64,000 bases of DNA from Mariprofundus sp. EBB-1 (GTDB lineage Bacteria > Pseudomonadota > Zetaproteobacteria > Mariprofundales > Mariprofundaceae). This document shows, in pieces, positions 16,494-23,962 of this stretch. Position numbers and translations under genes: made by a program. Below the pieces are notes generated by a model. That model did no database searches and had not been told where the DNA came from. It worked only from the letters and a program-made list of their open reading frames with translations. The DNA lies in NCBI RefSeq assembly GCF_003665155.1, contig NZ_RCFQ01000010.1:24079-88078 (forward strand). Reading direction: 5' to 3'. Positions within the stretch are counted from its first letter, which is position 1; every line of letters begins with the position of its first letter.

Positions 16494-17180
16494 ATGAGTA
16501 GCCTTACCCCCCTTACTTTTCCGGAAGATCATCGTGAATCAACTCAATCGCGCAGTGCGTTCCCCTTCAGTCCCATTGATGCAAACCTATCCACATCGCC
16601 TAGTTTGAATACGAACCGCATGCAACAGTTGGAAAGCATGCTTAAAGAGGTACAGGGCAGAGCCGAAATTGTCGAAAAAGAAGCCTATGAAAAAGCTTAT
16701 CTGGCCGGAGAAAAAGCAGGTATGGAATTGGGCCGTAAGCGTGGTGAACAGATTCTTGAATCGTTACAGGAAACACTAAAAGAGACCGAAACCTCACTGG
16801 TCAGCATTCAACAATCCTTCGCAGAGGCAGCTATGGATGTTGCCAAACATATTGCCGAGGCCATCGTCGGTGAAACCATTAAAGCAGATCAGAACAGCTT
16901 ATTGAACATTGCCAAACAGGCCTCAGATCAGCTTCCAGATAACACCGGCCTGCGTATTGCAATTTCACCGGATGATTATTCCAGTTTCCAGCGTTTGCTT
17001 GAAGATGAAGGATCCATGCTCGCCTTGAAACGTGATGCGACAGTCAAAAGTGGCACATGCAGAGTTATTACAAACCAACAGGATATTCTCATTGATCCTA
17101 TTGCCGCCGTAGGCGATTATCTCAACACACTGCGACCAGTCCTGCTTGATGCATCAGCCCCCGACAAAGATGCCCAATAG
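16494..17180 (+). CDS. fliH: Flagellar assembly protein FliH
   Basis: A 228-residue regulator and stator of the flagellar export ATPase FliI. The first ~45 residues are disordered; about 45-105 is a coiled coil containing AYLAGEKAGMELGRKRGEQ, the GxxxG-rich repeat typical of FliH. The C-terminal part (AMDVAKHIAEAIVGETIK... and VKSGTCRVITNQQDILIDPIA) matches the FliH/YscL FliI-binding domain. It starts 5 bases after fliG and its end overlaps fliI. Confidence 0.93.
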   Translation: MSSLTPLTFPEDHRESTQSRSAFPFSPIDANLSTSPSLNTNRMQQLESMLKEVQGRAEIVEKEAYEKAYLAGEKAGMELGRKRGEQILESLQETLKETETSLVSIQQSFAEAAMDVAKHIAEAIVGETIKADQNSLLNIAKQASDQLPDNTGLRIAISPDDYSSFQRLLEDEGSMLALKRDATVKSGTCRVITNQQDILIDPIAAVGDYLNTLRPVLLDASAPDKDAQ

Positions 17181-18549
17181 CCATAAACCATTTCTCTGGG
17201 ATGCAGCACAGCGTCAACAGCTACTACAGCAACACCATGAACATAATGCGTTTCCTGTGCGTGGCAAAGTACATAAAGTGCTGGGACCAATGCTGGAAGC
17301 AACCGGTTTACCATCAAGCATTGGGCACGCTTGCAAAATCCATTGCAGTACAGGTCATAGTATCGAAGCAGAGATGATCGGATTTCGCGGTGATTATTCG
17401 CTACTAATGCCAGTTGGTAGCACACGCGGCATAGCCCCCGGAGATGCAATCACACCACTTGCTACGACTCCATCCATTGAGGTCAGTGAGCACCTGTTAG
17501 GCCGCGTACTTGATGGCATGGGCAATCCCATGGACAATTTACCACTACAATCAAATACTTTTTTATCTTCAAAACATACCTATGCACTACATGGTAAACG
17601 TCTGAATCCATTCTTTCGTCATATTATTGACACACCTATGAATCTGGGTGTTCGTGCCATGGATGCCTGCCTGCCTATGGGCTGGGGACAGCGTTTGGGG
17701 CTATTTGCAGGAGCTGGAGTCGGTAAAAGTAGCCTGTTAGGTATGTTAGCACGCAATTCAGATGCTGATATTAATGTTATTGCTCTGGTCGGCGAACGTA
17801 GTCGCGAAGTACGTGAGTTTCTCGATCTTGCACTCGGGGCTGAGGCGTTGCAACACAGCGTGGTCATAGTCGCCACATCAGATATGCCCCCCGTACTTAG
17901 ACTGCGCGCAGCCAATATGGCGACTACCATCGCTGAAGCATTCCGATCAGATGGAAAACGGGTACTACTACTGATGGATAGCTTAACCAGAGTAGCCCAG
18001 GCCCAGCGTGAAATTGGACTGATGCTTGGTGAACCCCCTACCAGCAAAGGTTATACCCCCTCCTGCTTTTCTATTCTTGCTGAACTACTTGAACGCTCTG
18101 GCCCGGGAGAAGGTGATAGTGGTGATATCAGCGCTTTTTATACGGTGTTGGTGGAAGGTGATGACCTGCAAGCAGATCCCATTGCTGATGCCTCCATGGC
18201 TGTGCTTGACGGACACGTTATTCTTGACCGCAACCTGTCAGAACAAGGGCATTACCCTGCTATTAGCATCCTAAAAAGCGTCAGCCGACTGGATGCACAA
18301 CTAAGTACTCCGGAAGCACTGCAAGCTATGCGCACCTTACGTCAAAAACTTGCCATCTATGAACGCATGGAAGATATGATTTCAGTAGGCGCATATGAAA
18401 CAGGAAGCAATCCGGAACTTGATAATATTATCACCTTATTGCCTGATATACGTCAATTTTTGCAACAACAGACACATTCTGTTTGCACCAGAGAGAATTC
18501 GGCACAACGATTGCTAGAACTTGTAAGTAGGTTGGTAGTTCACAGCTAA
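17170..18549 (+). CDS. fliI: Flagellum-specific export ATPase FliI
   Basis: A 459-residue F1-type ATPase that energises type III export. Walker A GAGVGKSS at about 181-188, the GERSREVREF motif, Walker B VLLLMDSLTR, and the C-terminal DGHVILDRNLSEQGHYPAISIL signature are intact. I chose the ATG at 17170, overlapping the end of fliH by 11 bases; an ATG at 17149 or TTG at 17146 is possible but no ribosome-binding site supports either. Located between fliH and fliJ as usual. Confidence 0.96.
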   Translation: MPNSHKPFLWDAAQRQQLLQQHHEHNAFPVRGKVHKVLGPMLEATGLPSSIGHACKIHCSTGHSIEAEMIGFRGDYSLLMPVGSTRGIAPGDAITPLATTPSIEVSEHLLGRVLDGMGNPMDNLPLQSNTFLSSKHTYALHGKRLNPFFRHIIDTPMNLGVRAMDACLPMGWGQRLGLFAGAGVGKSSLLGMLARNSDADINVIALVGERSREVREFLDLALGAEALQHSVVIVATSDMPPVLRLRAANMATTIAEAFRSDGKRVLLLMDSLTRVAQAQREIGLMLGEPPTSKGYTPSCFSILAELLERSGPGEGDSGDISAFYTVLVEGDDLQADPIADASMAVLDGHVILDRNLSEQGHYPAISILKSVSRLDAQLSTPEALQAMRTLRQKLAIYERMEDMISVGAYETGSNPELDNIITLLPDIRQFLQQQTHSVCTRENSAQRLLELVSRLVVHS

Positions 18550-18566
18550 CATACAAGGAGACAAGC

Positions 18567-19007
18567 ATGAAACTCAGCACGTCCAAAATACTGGCTCAGC
18601 TCAGCGAACAGGATCGCAAGAAAGTAGAGCTTGAGCTGTCTGAATTACATGCACATAAACAACGACTCATACAACAACAAAAAGACGTTCTCTCCCGGAT
18701 ACGGCAACTTAATGTACAGCGTGACCAAGTCATGAAAAAACGTAATACAGCATCCCTGCTGCAAGACTTTAATCTCTCTATACAAGAACAGCATTCCATG
18801 CTTACACTTATTTACTCCGGCTTACACGACATTGAAGCACAACAACAAGAGTTATTGGAAAAATTCAATATAGCATTCCGCAAACATCACAATTGTGAAA
18901 AAACACATCAGAAGAATCAACGCCAGCAACGCCATAAAGCTGAACAGAAACAACAACGTCAGCTTGATGACCTCTTTGCCGCCCGTCGGCCTACGGCAGC
19001 ACGTTAG
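18567..19007 (+). CDS. fliJ: Flagellar export protein FliJ
   Basis: A 146-residue, wholly coiled-coil protein, very rich in Gln, Lys and Glu (KHKQRLIQQQKDVLSRI..., QKNQRQQRHKAEQKQQRQLDD). FliJ proteins are poorly conserved, so the call rests on size, coiled coil, and its place right after fliI and before motE. FliJ sits in the FliI ring like the gamma subunit of F1 and connects to FlhA. AAGGAG precedes the ATG. Confidence 0.82.
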   Translation: MKLSTSKILAQLSEQDRKKVELELSELHAHKQRLIQQQKDVLSRIRQLNVQRDQVMKKRNTASLLQDFNLSIQEQHSMLTLIYSGLHDIEAQQQELLEKFNIAFRKHHNCEKTHQKNQRQQRHKAEQKQQRQLDDLFAARRPTAAR

Positions 19008-19016
19008 GAGATGAGT

Positions 19017-19706
19017 ATGCGAAAACTCTCCATCACTATGTTTGCAATCATTGGACTACTATTTGGCAGTAAAATAGGCCTGCATATTTGGCAGATATCC
19101 TCCGAATCTGGCAATACACAAACGCCATCCACTCAATCAATCGTGGTGAATGAAATATCACTACCAGAATTACCAAAAAAACCTGTAATAACACAACCCA
19201 ACGCTATTCACAGCATGACTGCTGCAGACTCGCTTGCTTTGATTGAATCCTATTTGATTCCTTCCGCCAACGCTGAGGTTTCATCTCAATCTACACATAA
19301 AAGTATTATTGAAGACAAAACACTCAGCTCCTTACGGCAACTTAAAGATGGACTGGATCAACGTGCAGACACGCTTGATCAACGCGAACAACATCTGCAA
19401 CAGGCCGAAGAGAAACTGAAACGCCGCATCACTGAACTGGAGCAACTTGAAGCCAGTATTCAGCAGCGCTTGTCTGATGAGTCCAAAATTAAGAGCAAAA
19501 AAATGAAACGCCTTACTGCAGTCTATGAAGGCATGAAGCCTGATCGTGCCGCAGCCGTCATCTCCGGCATGGAATTAGTTACTGTTGTAAAAATATTTTT
19601 ACTGATGGATGAAAAGAAGGTCGGTAAAATTCTCTCTTTTCTGCCCCCTGAAAAAGCAGTGGTCATTAGTCAGGCGCTTACCCGCCGTATCAGTTCAGTT
19701 AAATAA
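19017..19706 (+). CDS. MotE-like flagellar periplasmic protein (MgtE_N fold)
   Basis: A 229-residue protein with one N-terminal membrane anchor or signal (LSITMFAIIGLLFGSKIGLHIW), a linker, a coiled coil (about 105-160), and a C-terminal MgtE-N/FliG-like helical domain (AVYEGMKPDRAAAVISGME... KVGKILSFLPPEKAVVISQAL). This architecture matches MotE, a periplasmic chaperone of a stator protein, often placed after fliJ. The ATG at 19017 has GGAG seven bases upstream; the ATG at 19011 is too close to it. It ends just before a small ORF and the channel gene. Confidence 0.82.
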   Translation: MRKLSITMFAIIGLLFGSKIGLHIWQISSESGNTQTPSTQSIVVNEISLPELPKKPVITQPNAIHSMTAADSLALIESYLIPSANAEVSSQSTHKSIIEDKTLSSLRQLKDGLDQRADTLDQREQHLQQAEEKLKRRITELEQLEASIQQRLSDESKIKSKKMKRLTAVYEGMKPDRAAAVISGMELVTVVKIFLLMDEKKVGKILSFLPPEKAVVISQALTRRISSVK

Positions 19707-19709
19707 CAC

Positions 19710-19898
19710 ATGCGCTTGAAATTGCCATTTACAGACAAGAACGGCATTTCCAGCCAGACAACATTGAGCACGGTTGATGATGCGTATAAACACCTTGCAT
19801 CTGCAAATAATCTCACGAAAAAATATCGTTGCAGAGCATTTGACGGATCATTTATGCAGCACTCCCATAAACAAGCAACACAAGTGAGCCCACGATGA
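19710..19898 (+). CDS. Small hypothetical protein, 62 residues
   Basis: A short frame of 62 codons placed three bases after the motE-like gene; its stop overlaps the ATG of the channel gene (ATGA). The product is basic and hydrophilic (MRLKLPFTDKNG..., NNLTKKYRCRAFDG), with no signal peptide or membrane segment. I recognise no family. Tight packing and coupling to the channel argue that it is translated; the lack of a good ribosome-binding site argues against. Confidence 0.4.
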   Translation: MRLKLPFTDKNGISSQTTLSTVDDAYKHLASANNLTKKYRCRAFDGSFMQHSHKQATQVSPR

Positions 19899-22756
19899 AA
19901 ATACACAACTTACGTTCTGTCATTGCCGACAAACCTCTATTTTATCATCACATGGAATGGATCCTGATGCACCCGCGCTTCGGCTTCCTGATGATGGGTC
20001 TGATCGCCCTCTCCTTTACGCATAATCAAGTGCTGGCCACAGTGCTCTTTTTATTCTTTCTGGCCGAATTAGGACTCCGTATCGCCATCATCATCAACAA
20101 GCGTCAAACGAACCCCTACCGCTCATCGTTGAATCAAAAAATTGACGTACTGTTTCTTGTGCTCGATGTTATTGGTATTGCATCCCTGTTAATCACCATA
20201 TTCAACATCCCGCTTGATGCTGAAAATATCGCTGCAGCACGCCTGATACGCGCTTGTTATCTATTGCGTACGCTACGCATGTTCCGTTATCTGGATCTGC
20301 AAAGCGCAATGTACTCGCCAACCTACGGCATGCTGATTTCGCTTATTATCCTGCTCTCATTTTTTGTTGAAGATATCATGATGTGGATCATCATCATTTT
20401 CTTCTCAGTCGAACTTGCTGTTCGCATGATTATTATGCGCAACATCGAATATGATTCGAAACAAGATAAAATCATGGAGTGGCTTTACTGGTGGGTCGAT
20501 ACCATAGCGACGATCGTCATGATCCCGGCATTCGCTTTCATCCCTTATGGTGCTGCACTGCGTATGTTACGACTGGTACGCCTGTTACGACCATGGATGG
20601 TCATTATTCGCAACCTTAAAGATGTTCTGCGTGAAGGACAGTTCATGCAGGAGATCAATCTGATCGTATTGCTATTGGCTGTGCTTTCGATTGGCAGCGG
20701 TGTCATCGGCCATTATACTGTCAAAGCCTTTGATTATACTCAGGATGGCATCATCAACATGGCCGATGATGGCATGTTTGCCCCCATCTGGTTTGCTTTC
20801 CGCATGTTCACAGATCCGGGCAATACTGTGCATTTTCCACAAGGTTCAGGCATTGCAATATTTTCCGTCGTCGCCGTCATTTTGGGCGTATTTATCTTTG
20901 CTTTTTTCATTGGTATCGGAGCACATATTGTCTCCGGGCTAATGGCAAAATTGCGCAATGAACGCTTAAACATCACGAACCACATGGTGATGTTGGGTTG
21001 GTCCAACGTATCCCCATTCATTGTGGAGCAGCTAAAAATCATCTCTGAACGCAGCTTTTCAAATCTAAAGTTAGTGGTTCTTAATAATAGTGAAAAAACA
21101 CCCGAAGCATTGATCGAACACAGTTGGGTCTCATACCGTTGGGGTGAAACCGAAGACAAAAACTCACTGAGACGCATCAACCTCAGCCATGCCAGACAGG
21201 TCACTATCAATGTGCCTGACGGGTTTGGCAGCTCAGATAACCTGGCTTTTGCAAGCTATGCTTTGATCGCCGTGCGAAAAGCCCACCCGAATATCTATGT
21301 CAATGTTACAACACCCGGGCTTGCTGCACCGCATCTCGATTCCCACAAACATATGTTACAGGTTGGATGGGATACCACCGACTTTTACAACAAACCGACA
21401 GTGGTTTTATCGCAAGCAGATGTGCGCGCCAATATGTTCAGAAACATTCTTGTCTATAAAGATTTTGATCAGGTCATGGAACGCATGATGATCCCTGAAC
21501 GCACTGAGGATTCATCTCTGCAAATCTCAGAATGGGGCGGATTACTACAACATGAAGATGGTCAAATCACATTGACTCTGCCGGATGAAAGTCAGTCTAT
21601 GCCAGTCACAAAACTAGCCGCCAAACTACTTCTTCGTGGTGTCACGCTTGTTGCGATAAGTGATGACGAGGGACACCCTCACCCTATCTATACACTCGAT
21701 AAACTTAAATTACCGATGCAAATACCTTCACTGCTTGGCATGGCCATCAGTGCCAACGCACTCTTCTCTGAATCGCTGTATGTCATCAAGCAGTGCGATC
21801 TTTATAGGGAAGAAACTCACACTACATATAGTCTCGATTTGCAACCTACCCAAACACACAAGCACCTCAAACTGCTCATTACCGGCTGGGTAGGTAGCCT
21901 TCCACTACTATTACAACGCATGCTTGATGACTTTGACACCATCGAATTAACCTTAATTGATGACTTGAGTGAAGCCGAATGCACTGATCAGCTGGCATAT
22001 CTCCGTCGACGCGTAAATGAAACAGCCGGTGCGAATGAGCGCATTAAAATTGATATTGTACGCTGGAACTTTGCAGACATGAATTTCCTGCGCCCTTATG
22101 TCAAAAATGCCGATAAAATTCTGCTTTCACGTAGCCCTCATCTAAAGGCACATGCCTATGCGAGTATTTCTAGTGTACTTTCTCACCTGGTCACCATCAT
22201 CAATGAGCAAGGCACCAATCCCGAGATTTACCCGGTATTGGAAAACAGGGCTCAAGCACAATTACTGCAGGAAGAGCTGCAACGATTTAATTTACCACAT
22301 GAAATACATATCACTGTCCCCAGTGCGTTTTATGGCACGTATGCAGCCCATACCAGCTATCACATGTATAGAGTCGAAAATCCTGAAGCATATGAGCTAC
22401 AACGCACCCTGCGCCATACTATTGACGATATGATGGGTGATACAGGCGATACTGATGAGATGGACATTCAGGTTCTTAGTGTAAACAGCCCCCTTCCTGA
22501 AGATGCTGAAGCACTCTTTGCACAACTATTGAGTGAGGGTTATGTCTGGATTGGTTATCGACTAAAAGATAGCTTTGTATGGAGCGACCCTATACAGAAT
22601 GCCATTAGAAAGTTATTCCCACGCGAAGAAGATTACTCATGTTTACGCCAGCACCAAATCATCATCAATCCTTTTGGCAACCCGGTATCACGTTACTCAT
22701 GGACAGAGTTCAGAGAAAACATCGTAGAATTGATTGTCATTTCTGAGCAAACTTAA
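19895..22756 (+). CDS. CASTOR/POLLUX-like ion channel with two voltage-sensor-like units
   Basis: A 953-residue inner-membrane protein. Residues 28-240 hold two blocks of about three hydrophobic helices, each ending in an arginine-rich S4-like helix: R116-R131 (RLIRACYLLRTLRMFR) and R223-R239 (RMLRLVRLLRPWMVIIR). A pore unit follows: helix ~253-275, a pore loop with FRMFTDPGN at 302-310, and helix ~320-348. The TDPGN filter resembles the ADSGN of plant CASTOR/POLLUX rather than the TVGYG of potassium channels. From 360 on, two RCK-like Rossmann domains are visible (MVMLGWSNVSPF at 365-376; LLITGWVGSLPLLLQRML near 668). A nucleotide- or ligand-gated cation channel is the likely role. It ends the flagellar operon. 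Confidence 0.85.
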   Translation: MKIHNLRSVIADKPLFYHHMEWILMHPRFGFLMMGLIALSFTHNQVLATVLFLFFLAELGLRIAIIINKRQTNPYRSSLNQKIDVLFLVLDVIGIASLLITIFNIPLDAENIAAARLIRACYLLRTLRMFRYLDLQSAMYSPTYGMLISLIILLSFFVEDIMMWIIIIFFSVELAVRMIIMRNIEYDSKQDKIMEWLYWWVDTIATIVMIPAFAFIPYGAALRMLRLVRLLRPWMVIIRNLKDVLREGQFMQEINLIVLLLAVLSIGSGVIGHYTVKAFDYTQDGIINMADDGMFAPIWFAFRMFTDPGNTVHFPQGSGIAIFSVVAVILGVFIFAFFIGIGAHIVSGLMAKLRNERLNITNHMVMLGWSNVSPFIVEQLKIISERSFSNLKLVVLNNSEKTPEALIEHSWVSYRWGETEDKNSLRRINLSHARQVTINVPDGFGSSDNLAFASYALIAVRKAHPNIYVNVTTPGLAAPHLDSHKHMLQVGWDTTDFYNKPTVVLSQADVRANMFRNILVYKDFDQVMERMMIPERTEDSSLQISEWGGLLQHEDGQITLTLPDESQSMPVTKLAAKLLLRGVTLVAISDDEGHPHPIYTLDKLKLPMQIPSLLGMAISANALFSESLYVIKQCDLYREETHTTYSLDLQPTQTHKHLKLLITGWVGSLPLLLQRMLDDFDTIELTLIDDLSEAECTDQLAYLRRRVNETAGANERIKIDIVRWNFADMNFLRPYVKNADKILLSRSPHLKAHAYASISSVLSHLVTIINEQGTNPEIYPVLENRAQAQLLQEELQRFNLPHEIHITVPSAFYGTYAAHTSYHMYRVENPEAYELQRTLRHTIDDMMGDTGDTDEMDIQVLSVNSPLPEDAEALFAQLLSEGYVWIGYRLKDSFVWSDPIQNAIRKLFPREEDYSCLRQHQIIINPFGNPVSRYSWTEFRENIVELIVISEQT

Positions 22757-22976
22757 AAGCGTTAAATATGGTCGTGGATCATCATTATCAACTTCTACAC
22801 AAAAAGGTGATGATCACTTGTTCACTATTGCTCAAATAATGCTTCTGCGATGTTATGTGTCACCTTAAAAGAGGGTTAACTTGATTTATATCGGTACACC
22901 CGCCATCACAATAAAACAGCTTTTGCAGAGAAATAGTGAGACCGGATAATTCACCTGGTTCATTAAAAAATAATTA
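22757..22976. other. Intergenic region, nothing recognised
   Basis: About 220 bases between the channel gene and the duplicated tRNA-Asp segment. It is AT-rich with a short inverted stretch around GGTGATGATCAC at 22806. I see no gene, tRNA or clear terminator. Confidence 0.4.
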
Positions 22977-23031
22977 CATAAAAAAAGCCTCCGATGTTTC
23001 CATCGAAGGCTTTCTATGTGGCGGAGCGGAC
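22977..23031. repeat. 55-bp direct repeat, copy 1 (tRNA-Asp 3' end plus terminator)
   Basis: Bases 22977-23031 are identical to 23252-23306, 275 bp further on. The unit contains the terminator stem-loop (AGCCTCCGATG...CATCGAAGGCT) and, at its right end, CCA, discriminator and the 3' acceptor strand of tRNA-Asp. The tRNA itself is complete only at copy 2. Confidence 0.92.
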
Positions 23032-23251
23032 AGAGACTACTTCGGGCATCCATGCCCTACGCCCTGCGGGCCGCCGTCGTACCTTCGGCGTTCGCATTGG
23101 CTTCCTGCCAATGCGTCGAACCCGAACACGGCTTACTTCAGGCATCCATGCCTTCCGCCCTCCGAGCCGTCACGCTGTAACGTTCAGATTGACTATCCTG
23201 ACAATCTGTCTCACCCATCCACTCAGTTCTTCTACAGCTCAAAATATATTG
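23032..23251. repeat. Palindrome-rich spacer between direct repeats
   Basis: A 220-bp segment bounded by the 55-bp repeats. It contains GGGCATCCATGCCC (23044-23057), GGCATCCATGCC (23141-23152) and CGCATTGG...CCAATGCG (about 23093-23117). There is no believable coding frame. Confidence 0.65.
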
Positions 23252-23306
23252 CATAAAAAAAGCCTCCGATGTTTCCATCGAAGGCTTTCTATGTGGCGGA
23301 GCGGAC
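23252..23306. repeat. 55-bp direct repeat, copy 2
   Basis: Identical to 22977-23031. It covers the terminator of tRNA-Asp (23255-23288 on the minus strand: stem AAGCCT/CGATG with a T7 tail) and the last ~13 bases of the tRNA gene. Confidence 0.92.
23255..23288 (-). terminator. Terminator after tRNA-Asp
   Basis: On the minus strand AAAGCCTTCGATG-GAAA-CATCGGAGGCTTTTTTT forms a strong stem with a GAAA loop and T-run, six bases after the CCA end of tRNA-Asp. A second identical terminator lies at 22980-23013. Confidence 0.88.
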
Positions 23307-23370
23307 GGGACTCGAACCCGCGACCTCCGGCGTGACAGGCCGGCATTCTAACCAACTGAACTACCGCTCC
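23294..23370 (-). tRNA. tRNA-Asp (GTC)
   Basis: A 77-base tRNA with encoded CCA (complement of 23294-23296), discriminator G, acceptor stem GGAGCGG/CCGCTCC, D-loop AGTTGGTTAGA, anticodon loop CCTGTCACG giving GTC, and T-loop GGTTCGAGTCC. It is the last gene of a hup-tRNA-Val-tRNA-Asp series on the minus strand. Confidence 0.97.
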
Positions 23371-23469
23371 AGCGGTTCGGTGCGCAAAGTAATCATTTAC
23401 GAACCTAAAATCAACCCTAAAGATTGATCTCAAAACAAGCTTCATTTAACACGCTGAAACCTGCCAAAA

Positions 23470-23545
23470 TGGTGGGCGCTGCAGGGTTCGAACCTGCGAC
23501 CTACGGCTTGTAAGGCCGTTGCTCTCCCAGCTGAGCTAAGCGCCC
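23470..23545 (-). tRNA. tRNA-Val (TAC)
   Basis: A 76-base tRNA with encoded CCA, discriminator A, acceptor GGGCGCT/AGCGCCC, D-loop AGCTGGGAGAGC, anticodon loop CTTACAA giving TAC, and T-loop GGTTCGAACCC. It lies 99 bases upstream of tRNA-Asp on the same strand; the order lon-hup-tRNA-Val-tRNA-Asp is common in proteobacteria. Confidence 0.97.
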
Positions 23546-23578
23546 GAATAAAAACAAGGGCTTCCGTAGCCCTTGTTT
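23546..23578 (-). terminator. Terminator of hup
   Basis: AAACAAGGGCT-ACGGA-AGCCCTTGTTT followed on the minus strand by TTATTCG. It separates hup from tRNA-Val, which must then have its own promoter or receive read-through. Confidence 0.82.
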
Positions 23579-23608
23579 AAAGAAAGTGGGAAAACCCACT
23601 CTCGGGAT

Positions 23609-23881
23609 TTATTTAACTGCGTCTTTCAGAGCTTTACCAGCTTTGAATTTTGGAGCCTTTGAAGCCGCTACTTCGATTGCTTCACCCGTACGTGGGTTGC
23701 GCGCTGTGCGAGCTGCACGATCGGCTACTGAGAATGTACCAAATCCTACCAGGCTGACTGCATCGCCACCTGCTAAAGTACTTGTGATACCGCCAATAAC
23801 TGCTTCAACAGCATCGCCTGCTGCTGCTTTACTCAAACCAGCTGATGATGCTACATGGTTAATCAATTCTGCTTTATTCAT
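23609..23881 (-). CDS. hup: DNA-binding protein HU
   Basis: A 90-residue histone-like protein that bends and compacts DNA. It shows the family pattern: [19 protein letters not shown], then [26 protein letters not shown] (the DNA-binding beta arm with RNPRTG), and [15 protein letters not shown]. The second of two adjacent ATGs (23881) is chosen: GGAGG is four bases upstream and the length equals that of HU. It follows lon at 81 bases. Confidence 0.97.
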   Translation of the reverse strand: MNKAELINHVASSAGLSKAAAGDAVEAVIGGITSTLAGGDAVSLVGFGTFSVADRAARTARNPRTGEAIEVAASKAPKFKAGKALKDAVK

Positions 23882-23962
23882 CATTCCTCCCGCCACATTT
23901 AATGGGATGCGAACTATACGCAAGCTACCCCATGTCCTGTCAACTTATTTTTTATTATTTTG

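Noticed and set aside
22936..23335. Plus-strand ORFs of 106-113 codons across the tRNA-Asp repeat
   Set aside because: They read through a tRNA gene complement, terminators and palindromes; no coding signal.
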